NCBI RefSeq assembly: GCF_000772705.2
Contig: NZ_JSBW02000002.1
Span: 186,001 to 250,000 of the forward strand
Direction: 5' to 3'
Length of the DNA: 64,000 nt
Source: Xanthomonas vasicola
Lineage (GTDB): Bacteria; Pseudomonadota; Gammaproteobacteria; Xanthomonadales; Xanthomonadaceae
The position numbers and the translations under genes are program-made. Shown piece after piece: positions 14,222 to 21,972 of this stretch (positions are counted from its first letter, which is position 1; every line of letters starts with the position of its first letter). The notes under the pieces were generated by a model. That model made no database searches and was not told the DNA's origin. It saw only the letters and a list, made by a program, of their open reading frames with translations.

Positions 14222-16930
14222 TCAGGCCGGGCGCGGCTCGCCCATTATAGGGAGTGTCACTGCCATCAGGGTCGCATCGTCCGGATCCGGGCGCACGCCG
14301 AAGCCCAGGCTCTGGCACATCGCCAGCATGGTGCGGTTCTCGCGCAGCACCTGGCCTTCGATCTGCTTCAGGCCCAGCCAGCACGCGTACTCGATCATGA
14401 TGCGCATCAGCTGCCAGCCGATGCCGTGGCCCTTGAGGTCGGAGCGGATCAGGATGCCGTACTCGCCGCGCTCGTAATCGGCGTCGGCGTGCAGGCGCAC
14501 CGCGCCGAGCATGTCGCCGGTCTTGGGGTCGATGGCCACCAGCGCGATGGAGCGGGCGTAGTCGAGCTGGGTCAGCCGGGCGATGAATTCATGGCTGAAA
14601 TGTTTCACCGACTGGAAGAAGCGCAGCCGCAGGTCTTCATCGGTGACACGGGCGAAGAACGCGCGGAACAGGGCGTCGTCTTCCGGGCGCACCGGGCGCA
14701 CCAGCGCGTGGGCGCCATCGCCCAGGCCGATCTGGCGCTCCCATTCTTTGGGGTACGGGAAGATCGCAAAGCGCGGATGGCCGCGGCCCTTGTGCAGCTT
14801 GCGCGCCGGCGCCACAGCCACGCGCGCATCGAGCGCGATCACGCCATCGCGGTCGGCCAGCAGCGGGTTGATGTCCAGCTCGGTGATTTCCGGGATGTCG
14901 GCGGCCAGCTGCGCCAGCTTGACCAACACCAGCGCCACTGCACGCTCGTCGGCGGCCGGCACGTCCCGGTAGGCCTTGAGGATGCGCGACACGCGGGTGC
15001 GGCCGATCAGCTCATGGGCCAGACGCAGGTCCAGCGGCGGCAGCGCCAGCTCGCGGTCGTTGATGACTTCCACCGCGGTACCGCCGCGCCCGAACACGAT
15101 CGCCGGGCCGAACACCGGGTCGTCGGCAATGCCGGCGATCAGTTCGCGTGCCTTCGGCCGCAGCACGGTGGGCTGCACGATCATCCCTTCGATCACTGCA
15201 TTGGGATGCGCAGCGCGCGCACGCGCCAGGATGCCGGTGGCCGCTTCGCGCACCGCCGCCACGCTGGAGAGGTTCAACCGCACGCCATCCACATCGGACT
15301 TGTGCGCAATCTCGCTGGACAACACTTTCAAGGTCACCGTGCGGCCGACCGCCAGTAGCGGGTCGGCCAGCAATGCGGCCTCGTTGGCGGTGGCGGCCAC
15401 CTGCAGCGGCACGATCGGGATGCCGTAGGCGGCCAGCAGGCGATTGGTCGCGACCGGGTCCAGCCAGCGCCGGCCGGCCGCCAGGGCCTCTTCCACCAGC
15501 GCCCGCGCGATGCCGGCATCTACCACAAAGTCTTCCGGCAGGCTGGGCGGGGTCTCCATCAGCGCTGCCTGCGCCTCGCGGTAGCGCACCAGGTGGGTGA
15601 AGCCGCGGACCGCGTCCGATTCGGTGGCATAGGTGGGCACGCGCGCGGCGTTGAGCGCGGCAATCGCCGCATCGTCCTGGCCCAGCCACACTGCAAACAC
15701 CGGCTTGTCGCGCTGGTAGCGGTCGCGCTGGTCCAGTGCGCGGGTCAACGCCTTGGCCGCATCGGCCGAGGAGGTGAACGCGGTGGGCACGTTGACCACC
15801 AGCAGCGCGTCGTTTTCCGGGTCGTCCAACAAGGCTTCGATCGCCGCGGCATAGCGCGCGCCGTCGGCGTCGACAATGATGTCGACCGGATTGCTGCGCG
15901 ACCAGCCTTCGGGCAGCGACTGATCGAGTTTTTCCAGCGTCTTGGCCGACAACTCGGCCAGGGTGCCGCCGCGCAGCACCAACTGATCTACCGCCAACTG
16001 CCCCACCCCGCCGCCGTTGCTCAGGATGGCTAAGCGCCGGCCGGGGAAACTGCCGAGCCGGCCCAGAGTTTCGGCGGCGGCGAACAGTTCGTCCAGCGCG
16101 CCGACGCGCAAGAGGCCGGCACGCGCGAACGCGGCGCCATACACCGCATCCGAGCCGGCCAAGGCCTGCGCGTGGGTGCCGGCATTGGGATTGATGCGGT
16201 ACTGCCGGCCGGATTTGACCACCACCACCGGTTTGGCACGCGCGGCGGCACGTGCGGCCGACATGAACTTGCGCGCATCGCCAATGCGTTCGACGTACAG
16301 CAGAATTGCGCGGGTGCGGTAGTCGGTGGCGAAGTAATCGAGCAGATCGCCGAAATCCACATCCAGCGTATCGCCCAGCGACACCACCGCCGAAAACCCG
16401 ACCGAGCGTGCCACGCCCCACTCCACCAGCGCGGCAGCAATGGCGCTGGACTCGGAAATCAACGCCAGATCGCCGGCCTGCGGGCAATGCGCGGCGATGC
16501 TGGCATTGAGCCGCGCATGCGGGGCGATCACGCCCAGGCAGTGCGGGCCGAGGATGCGCATGCCTTTGGCACGCGCAGCGGCCTCCATGCGTGCGGCCGG
16601 CGAGCCGGGGCCACTGCCCAAACCGGCGGTCAGAATGATCGCTGCGGCCACACCGCGCCGCGCGGCGATCGATACGATGCGCGGCACGATGCGCGCCGGC
16701 GCGGTGATGACGACCAGGTCGGGCACCCACGGCAGATCGGTCAGCCGCGCCACCGTGCGCACGCCATCGATCTCGTTATAGCGCGGGCTCACCCAGCCGA
16801 TCTGCCCCGGAAACCCGGCCGCGCGCAGGTTGCGCACCACCGCCCGCCCGGCCGAGCGATCACGCGGGCTGCCGCCCACCACCGCCACGGTGCTAGGACG
16901 AAAGACCTGCTGCAGGTGGTACGTACTCAT
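14222..16930 (-). CDS. pat: Protein lysine acetyltransferase Pat: NDP-forming acyl-CoA synthetase domains fused to GNAT
   Basis: A 902-aa multidomain protein of the Pat/YfiQ family, which acetylates and so inactivates acyl-CoA synthetases such as Acs. Order of domains: CoA-binding Rossmann domain (residues about 8-125, with AVVGGSPRDRSAGRAV), succinyl-CoA-synthetase-like flavodoxin domains (about 150-450), ATP-grasp domain (about 480-700), and a C-terminal GNAT acetyltransferase (about 735-895, with the acetyl-CoA loop RSDLKGHGIGWQL). Length and order match the roughly 880-900 aa Pat proteins of gammaproteobacteria. The first domains are usually catalytically dead for ligase activity and sense acetyl-CoA. 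It appears monocistronic. Confidence 0.9.
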   Translation of the reverse strand: MSTYHLQQVFRPSTVAVVGGSPRDRSAGRAVVRNLRAAGFPGQIGWVSPRYNEIDGVRTVARLTDLPWVPDLVVITAPARIVPRIVSIAARRGVAAAIILTAGLGSGPGSPAARMEAAARAKGMRILGPHCLGVIAPHARLNASIAAHCPQAGDLALISESSAIAAALVEWGVARSVGFSAVVSLGDTLDVDFGDLLDYFATDYRTRAILLYVERIGDARKFMSAARAAARAKPVVVVKSGRQYRINPNAGTHAQALAGSDAVYGAAFARAGLLRVGALDELFAAAETLGRLGSFPGRRLAILSNGGGVGQLAVDQLVLRGGTLAELSAKTLEKLDQSLPEGWSRSNPVDIIVDADGARYAAAIEALLDDPENDALLVVNVPTAFTSSADAAKALTRALDQRDRYQRDKPVFAVWLGQDDAAIAALNAARVPTYATESDAVRGFTHLVRYREAQAALMETPPSLPEDFVVDAGIARALVEEALAAGRRWLDPVATNRLLAAYGIPIVPLQVAATANEAALLADPLLAVGRTVTLKVLSSEIAHKSDVDGVRLNLSSVAAVREAATGILARARAAHPNAVIEGMIVQPTVLRPKARELIAGIADDPVFGPAIVFGRGGTAVEVINDRELALPPLDLRLAHELIGRTRVSRILKAYRDVPAADERAVALVLVKLAQLAADIPEITELDINPLLADRDGVIALDARVAVAPARKLHKGRGHPRFAIFPYPKEWERQIGLGDGAHALVRPVRPEDDALFRAFFARVTDEDLRLRFFQSVKHFSHEFIARLTQLDYARSIALVAIDPKTGDMLGAVRLHADADYERGEYGILIRSDLKGHGIGWQLMRIMIEYACWLGLKQIEGQVLRENRTMLAMCQSLGFGVRPDPDDATLMAVTLPIMGEPRPA

Positions 16931-17284
16931 CGGACCGGGGACGCGAATGCCATCGCGCTACGGTACACGCACTGGCATGCGAAGGTGCGTACAAGCATCC
17001 GCGCTGGGCCATGCTCTTGCCGGCAACGGCATGCCGTCATCCCGCTACGGCCAGGCAAGCGCTTCCGCTGCACCATGTCACGCAATCGCATCGCTGCCTG
17101 CCGGCCCTGGTCTCCCCCGAATCAACCGACCTGGCTTCGATCCGGACATGCAGCCCCGTCGCGAGAGAGTCGGCTGAACTGCCTGCAAGGGCCATTGCCA
17201 CGGTGCCTTGGGCTGCGGGATAGGCCCAGAACTGCCAGAGCAAGCCGCTTACGTGACCCCCGTTGCCCAACACCCCCAGGGCTA
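16931..17284. other. Intergenic region without visible gene
   Basis: 354 bp between the pat start and the stop of the secreted orphan at 17285. It should hold the pat promoter. I see no ORF with coding character, no RNA gene and no strong hairpin. Confidence 0.4.
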
Positions 17285-17761
17285 CTAGCGCTCTACGTAG
17301 TTGCCGCTTTTGTCAGTTTCAGGCGTATCTCGACCCTGCTTCGTGATTCCGTAAAGGCCACATACCCCTGTAATAACCCTCTCATTGCCTTGGCCATGTG
17401 CTTCCCAGGCGGCCTTTACAGAGCGAGGGGCATCTGACCAGGAGACGAAGTAGCCATTCCGGTCGATTGTCGAGAACGGAATTTGAGTCCATTGCTGGCA
17501 ATCGATCAGGTTCTTCACGTAAGCCCAGTTGCCGTATGTGTTGGCTATGGAAATTCGTTCCCAAACGTCGATATGGGGCGGCTTTCCTTGCACAGATGGC
17601 TGATGAATTTGGATCTGATCAGACACGCCATGCCAGGCCAAATCGTTCATCAGCTGGATTCCAATGGGATTCTGCTCGCTTAGGGGCACAGCCAGAGTGG
17701 TGCTGAAGAGCGGGACCCCCCATATGGCAAGGCTCGTCAGAATCTGGGCTTTGGTGGCCAT
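17285..17761 (-). CDS. Hypothetical secreted protein
   Basis: A 158-aa protein I do not recognise. Residues 1-25 (MATKAQILTSLAIWGVPLFSTTLAVP) form a plausible Sec signal peptide, so the mature protein should be periplasmic or secreted. The mature part contains two cysteines (LIDCQQW and GVCGLYG) that could form a disulfide and several Trp-containing stretches (DLAWHGVSDQ, NTYGNWAYVKN, FVSWSDAPRSV). Base composition is richer in A+T than pat and mgtE. It starts at the ATG at 17761 and has an isolated position with more than 200 bp to each side. It might be a periplasmic immunity-type or stress protein, but nothing in the sequence proves either. Confidence 0.6.
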   Translation of the reverse strand: MATKAQILTSLAIWGVPLFSTTLAVPLSEQNPIGIQLMNDLAWHGVSDQIQIHQPSVQGKPPHIDVWERISIANTYGNWAYVKNLIDCQQWTQIPFSTIDRNGYFVSWSDAPRSVKAAWEAHGQGNERVITGVCGLYGITKQGRDTPETDKSGNYVER

Positions 17762-17968
17762 CGTTCTTCCTTGGTCTGTTACTCATTTTGCCCCCTATAT
17801 GACTGGCTACTGCAACCAAGTGCAGGACATGGAGCCGCAGTCCGCCGTTTGGGGCGGTTCGGCCCGGCCGAACTGCGGCGCTGCGATGACCCACCATCCG
17901 ATGCACCCCCAAGCGACACAGCGCATTGCCTCGCATGGCCAGTACCTTGCCCGGAAGGAAAACGGACT

Positions 17969-19336
17969 CTACAACAACGTGCCGCTCAAGATCAGCGCAG
18001 CGATGCTGAAATAGATCACCAGGCCGGTGACGTCCACCAAGGTCGCAACAAATGGCGCCGAGGCACTGGCGGGGTCGAAGCCGAAGCGTTGCAGCACAAA
18101 TGGCAGCATCGAGCCGGAGAGCGAACCGAAGGTGACGATGCCGATCAGCGCGGCGCCGATGGTCAACGCCACCATCTGCCAATGCGGGCCGTAGTTGTAC
18201 AGGCCGGCGGTCTGCCAGATGGTGATGCGCACGATCGCCAACACGCCCAGGATCGCGCCCAGGGTCAGGCCGGTAGGCAGTTCGCGCAGGGCCACTTTCC
18301 ACCAGTCGCCCAGGCGGATTTCGCGCAGCGCCAGCGAGCGGATCAGCAGAGAGGTGGCCTGCGAACCGGAGTTGCCGCCCGAGCTCATGATCAGCGGGAT
18401 GAACAAGGTCAACACCACCGCCTTGGAAAGCTCGTCCTCGAAGTGCTGCATCGCGCTGGCGGTGAGCATTTCGCCCAGAAACAGCACGCTCAACCAGCCG
18501 GCGCGCTTCTTGATCATCTGGCCGAAGCCAATCTGCATGTACGGCTTGTCCAGCGCTTCCATGCCGCCGAACTTGTGCACGTCCTCGGTGGATTCGGCGA
18601 TCAATGCATCCAGCACGTCGTCCACGGTGACGATGCCAAGCACGTGGCCGCGCGCATCCACCACCGGAATGGCGAGCAGGTCGTGGCGACGGATCAGCCG
18701 CGCCACTTCTTCCTGATCCAGTGCCGGGTCCACGGTGACCGGCGGATTGACCTGCGCCACGTCCAGGATTGGTGCTTCTGGCGCGCCGGTGATCAGCCGG
18801 CGCATGGTCACCACCTGCTGCAGCACACGCGTATGCGGGTCGAGCAGATAGATCGCGTAAACCGTCTCGCGGCTGCGCTCCACTTCGCGGATGTGCTGCA
18901 GCGTGCGGCCTACCGTCCAGTCGGACGGCACGGCGACAAACTCGGTGGTCATCAGCGCGCCAGCCGTATTGGGCGGGTAGCGCATCAATGCCTGGATCGA
19001 CAGCCGCGCCTCGGCGCTGAGCAGCCACAGCAGCGGCTGGCGCTGCTCGGCATCCAGACCGTGGAAGATGTCGGTGGCGCGGTCGTCGGCCATCTGCCCC
19101 AGCAGCGACGCAGCCTGCTCGGCCGGAAGCAAGGCCACCAGCGTGCTGGCATCGCGCAATTCTGGCTGCTCAAGCACCTTCACCGCACGTGGCGGCGGCA
19201 ACGCGGCCAGCACCTGTGCCGCTTCGTCGCGGTCGAGGGTGTTGAGATATTCCACCGCATCGGCCGTGTTGAGCTCGGCCAGGGGTGCGGTCAGTGCTTC
19301 GACGCCTTCGGCGAGGCGCAGGGTTTCGTCGTACAT
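17969..19336 (-). CDS. mgtE: Magnesium transporter MgtE
   Basis: Mg2+ channel of the MgtE family, 455 aa. The N-terminal superhelical domain (residues about 10-130, with GQMADDRATDIFHGLDAE) is followed by two CBS domains (about 135-260, TVGRTLQHIREVE and PVVDARGHVLGIVTVDDVLDAL) and five transmembrane helices beginning near residue 285. The family pore signature PLIMSSGGNSGSQ is at about residue 320. The cytosolic N and CBS domains sense Mg2+ and gate the pore. No M-box-like riboswitch was recognised upstream, but a Pro-containing 18-codon ORF lies in the leader at 19390-19446. Confidence 0.94.
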   Translation of the reverse strand: MYDETLRLAEGVEALTAPLAELNTADAVEYLNTLDRDEAAQVLAALPPPRAVKVLEQPELRDASTLVALLPAEQAASLLGQMADDRATDIFHGLDAEQRQPLLWLLSAEARLSIQALMRYPPNTAGALMTTEFVAVPSDWTVGRTLQHIREVERSRETVYAIYLLDPHTRVLQQVVTMRRLITGAPEAPILDVAQVNPPVTVDPALDQEEVARLIRRHDLLAIPVVDARGHVLGIVTVDDVLDALIAESTEDVHKFGGMEALDKPYMQIGFGQMIKKRAGWLSVLFLGEMLTASAMQHFEDELSKAVVLTLFIPLIMSSGGNSGSQATSLLIRSLALREIRLGDWWKVALRELPTGLTLGAILGVLAIVRITIWQTAGLYNYGPHWQMVALTIGAALIGIVTFGSLSGSMLPFVLQRFGFDPASASAPFVATLVDVTGLVIYFSIAALILSGTLL

Positions 19337-20024
19337 GGTGGTTCGCCTGGTGACGACCGTCGTCGATGACAGCCAGCGAACCTCAAGCCTCAGGCGCGCG
19401 CCAGCTGGGTCATCGACCCGGGTCTAGGGTGACTGTCGCTGGACATGGGTAAGGACTCCAAAGGTGCGTCCCGGCCGGTGATCCGGGCGGTGGCGCGGCG
19501 CAGTCTGCGCGCATGAGTCGGCTTGGTCAATGCCCTGTGCGCAGGTCGCTTAAGTGGGCTTCCCGAAGCCGGGCGTCGCAGGTATGCATCGAGCGTGCAC
19601 GCCAGCGGGATTTGGGTCAACAAGCCAGCGGCGCGGCGGGGATCGTGCCTGCGCACGGGTTGTCGCGCGCCATCAGAGGCAGGCCGACGAAGAACCCAGG
19701 GCGCCGCGGCACCGCCATGCCAGGCCAGCGTGTTAGGAGAGGCGGATGCACCGTTACCGCGACGCCCATGCCGCGGCTGACGCGCCGAGACGGAGCCGAG
19801 CCACCGGCCGTCACTGCGCTACGCTGGAAGTCAGGGGTCATTCCTACAGCCCGCTTCGCGCAACATCCCGTGCGTTACATCTGTGCATCGCCATCCACAC
19901 ACGCAAACGCGTTGTCGCATCGCATGCCATCGCAACCGGCATTCACCGTCGCATAGATGGCACGTGCGTGCGCGCAGGCCAGTGAGCCTGCGCGGCATAA
20001 TGCGCACCTCAACGGAGAGTACGC
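19337..20024. other. Divergent intergenic region mgtE / kef
   Basis: 688 bp between two divergent ion-transport genes. Apart from the possible leader peptide (19390-19446) no gene, RNA or insertion sequence is evident; the ORFs here on both strands look like noise of high-GC DNA. Promoters for both genes should lie here; a GGAGAG ribosome-binding site is visible just before 20025. Confidence 0.4.
19390..19446 (-). CDS. Possible leader peptide upstream of mgtE
   Basis: An 18-codon ORF (ATG at 19446-19444, TGA at 19390-19392) encodes MSSDSHPRPGSMTQLARA, about 50 bases upstream of mgtE on the same strand, with a GGAG 13-16 bases before its ATG. Short Pro-containing leaders regulate some enterobacterial Mg transporters (MgtL). 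Whether this one is translated is unknown; it may be chance. Confidence 0.2.
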   Translation of the reverse strand: MSSDSHPRPGSMTQLARA

Positions 20025-21836
20025 ATGCATAGCGGTGGTCTGGAACTGGCGTTGGTGCTGATGCTGGCCGCCATCGTGGCGGTGCCGGTGTTCAAGCGCT
20101 TTGGCCTGGGTGCGGTGCTGGCCTATCTGGTCGCCGGCGTGGTGCTTGGCCCGGACGGCGTGGGCGTGGTGCAGGATGCCGAACGCATCAGCGGTGCGGC
20201 CGAGATCGGTGTGGTGATGCTGCTGTTCGTGATCGGGCTGGAACTGTCGCCGGCACGCCTGAAGGTGATGCGCCATTCGGTGTTCGGCGCCGGTGCCACC
20301 CAGGTGCTGGTGACCGCAGTGATCCTGGGCGGCTTGCTGATGGCAGCTCAACTGGGCTGGAAGAGCGCGTTGATCGTCGGCGTGGCGCTGGCGCTCTCCT
20401 CCACAGCGGTGGGCCTGCAATTGCTGGCCGAGCGCAAGGCGCTCAACAGCGACTACGGGCGGCTGGCATTCGCCATCTTGTTGTTCCAGGATTTGATTGC
20501 AATCCCATTGCTGGCGGCCATCCCGCTACTTGGTGGCAGCAAGAATGACGCGCTCGAATGGCAGGACGTGGCCAAGGCCATCGCAGCACTTGCGTTGGTG
20601 ATCGTGTGCGGGCGTTTTGTGTTGCGTCATCTGTTCAACGTGGTGGCGCGCACGCGCATGCCAGAAGTGTTTACCGCAAGCGCATTGCTGGTGGTGCTGG
20701 GCACCGCCTGGATCATGCAGGAAGCCGGATTGAGCGCCAGCCTGGGCGCCTTCATCGCCGGCGTGTTGCTGGCCGATTCGGAATTTCGCCACGAACTGGA
20801 ATCGCAGATCGAACCGTTCGAAGGCTTGCTGCTGGGGCTGTTCTTCATCTCGGTGGGCATGGGCATCGACCTTAACCGCGTGGTCGCCGAGCCGTGGTTG
20901 ATCGCGGCGGGCGTGGCGATCTTGCTGGTGGTGAAGTTCTCGCTGCTGGTCGGTATCGGCAGCGTGGCCAAACTGCCGCTGCGCAGCAGCCTGATGCTGG
21001 GCAGCGTGCTGTGGCTGGGCGGCGAATTCGCGTTCGTGGTGTTCAACGAGGCCGACCGCGTCGGCTTGCTGGAGCCGGCCAATCACGACCGGCTGGTCGC
21101 CATCGTCGGCGTGTCGATGGCGCTGACGCCGCTATTGCTGCTCGGCATGCAACGCATCCTCAACGGGCCGCTGCGCGTGCGCGCACCCAAAACCGATCGG
21201 CCGTTCGACACCATCGATGCGCAGACGCCCAAGGTGCTGGTGGCCGGCATGGGCCGCTTCGGCCAGGTGGTCGCGCGCCTGCTCACCGCGCGGCATGTGC
21301 CGTTCGTCGCGCTGGAACACAATCCCGACACGGTGGAAGACTTGCGCCGCTTCGGCAGCCAGCTGTATTACGGCGACCCCACCCGCCCCGAGCTACTGCG
21401 TGCCGCCGGTGCCGACCGCATCAAGGTGTTCGTGATCGCGGTGGACGACCCGGAAACCAACATCAAGACGGTGCGGCTGATCCGTCGCCTCTATCCGCAA
21501 GCCACCGTACTGGCGCGCGCACGCAATCGCCAACACGCCTGGAAACTGATGGATCTGGGCGCCGAACCGTTCCGCGAAGTGTTCGCCTCCAGCCTAGAGC
21601 TGAGCGAACGCGTACTGACCTCACTCGGCCTGGGTGAAGCACTCGCACACGAGCACGTCAAACGCTTCCGCCAGCATGACGAAGACCTGCTGCGCCGCCA
21701 GCATCTGGTCTACGATGACGAAGCCAAAGTGATCCAGACCTCACGCGACGCACGCGCCGACCTGATGAACCTATTCGAAGCCGACGTCAAGGCGGATGTG
21801 GATGGCGAGGCTGCACCCGCCACGCTCGATCAATGA
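20025..21836 (+). CDS. CPA2 cation:proton antiporter with TrkA-N domain (KefB/KefC type)
   Basis: A 603-aa potassium efflux/antiport protein. About 12-13 membrane helices fill residues 1-380, followed by a cytosolic RCK/TrkA-N domain whose NAD-binding motif KVLVAGMGRFGQVVARLL starts near residue 403, and an acidic tail. The membrane part has the CPA2 pattern including LLFVIGLELSPARLKVM (near residue 68) and SVGMGIDLNRV (near residue 278). In E. coli such proteins (KefB, KefC) export K+ and acidify the cytoplasm during electrophile stress under glutathione control. A dedicated KefG/KefF partner is not adjacent. GAGAG upstream of the ATG serves as ribosome-binding site. Confidence 0.9.
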   Translation: MHSGGLELALVLMLAAIVAVPVFKRFGLGAVLAYLVAGVVLGPDGVGVVQDAERISGAAEIGVVMLLFVIGLELSPARLKVMRHSVFGAGATQVLVTAVILGGLLMAAQLGWKSALIVGVALALSSTAVGLQLLAERKALNSDYGRLAFAILLFQDLIAIPLLAAIPLLGGSKNDALEWQDVAKAIAALALVIVCGRFVLRHLFNVVARTRMPEVFTASALLVVLGTAWIMQEAGLSASLGAFIAGVLLADSEFRHELESQIEPFEGLLLGLFFISVGMGIDLNRVVAEPWLIAAGVAILLVVKFSLLVGIGSVAKLPLRSSLMLGSVLWLGGEFAFVVFNEADRVGLLEPANHDRLVAIVGVSMALTPLLLLGMQRILNGPLRVRAPKTDRPFDTIDAQTPKVLVAGMGRFGQVVARLLTARHVPFVALEHNPDTVEDLRRFGSQLYYGDPTRPELLRAAGADRIKVFVIAVDDPETNIKTVRLIRRLYPQATVLARARNRQHAWKLMDLGAEPFREVFASSLELSERVLTSLGLGEALAHEHVKRFRQHDEDLLRRQHLVYDDEAKVIQTSRDARADLMNLFEADVKADVDGEAAPATLDQ

Positions 21837-21843
21837 GCTTTGG

Positions 21844-21911
21844 GTAGGAGCGCGCTTGCGCGCGACGAGGGGTTATCGGTAACGCCTCGTCGCGCGCAAG
21901 CGCACTCCTAC
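21844..21911. repeat. Dispersed hairpin repeat, copy 1 (REP-like)
   Basis: A 68-bp imperfect palindrome bounded by GTAGGAG and CTCCTAC, with long arms and a central ATCGGTAACG loop. It lies between the convergent ends of the antiporter and zwf genes. A second copy of the same family is at 37652-37719. Such GTAGGAGCGCGCT palindromes are scattered in Xanthomonas intergenic regions; at this site it could also act as a bidirectional transcription stop. Confidence 0.75.
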
Positions 21912-21972
21912 AGGGATTTTCTGCACATACAGCCGCCGCACGATCGCAGCGGCTGCACGTTGATCGCATCAC

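Noticed and set aside
15012..16730. 572-codon minus-strand frame overlapping pat
   Set aside because: Arg/Ala/Gly-rich frame-shifted reading of pat; pat itself shows Rossmann, ATP-grasp and GNAT motifs in the other frame.
19337..20024. Mg2+ riboswitch (M-box) or tRNA in the mgtE/kef intergenic region
   Set aside because: No cloverleaf and no M-box-like core was recognisable by eye; a covariance model search would be decisive.
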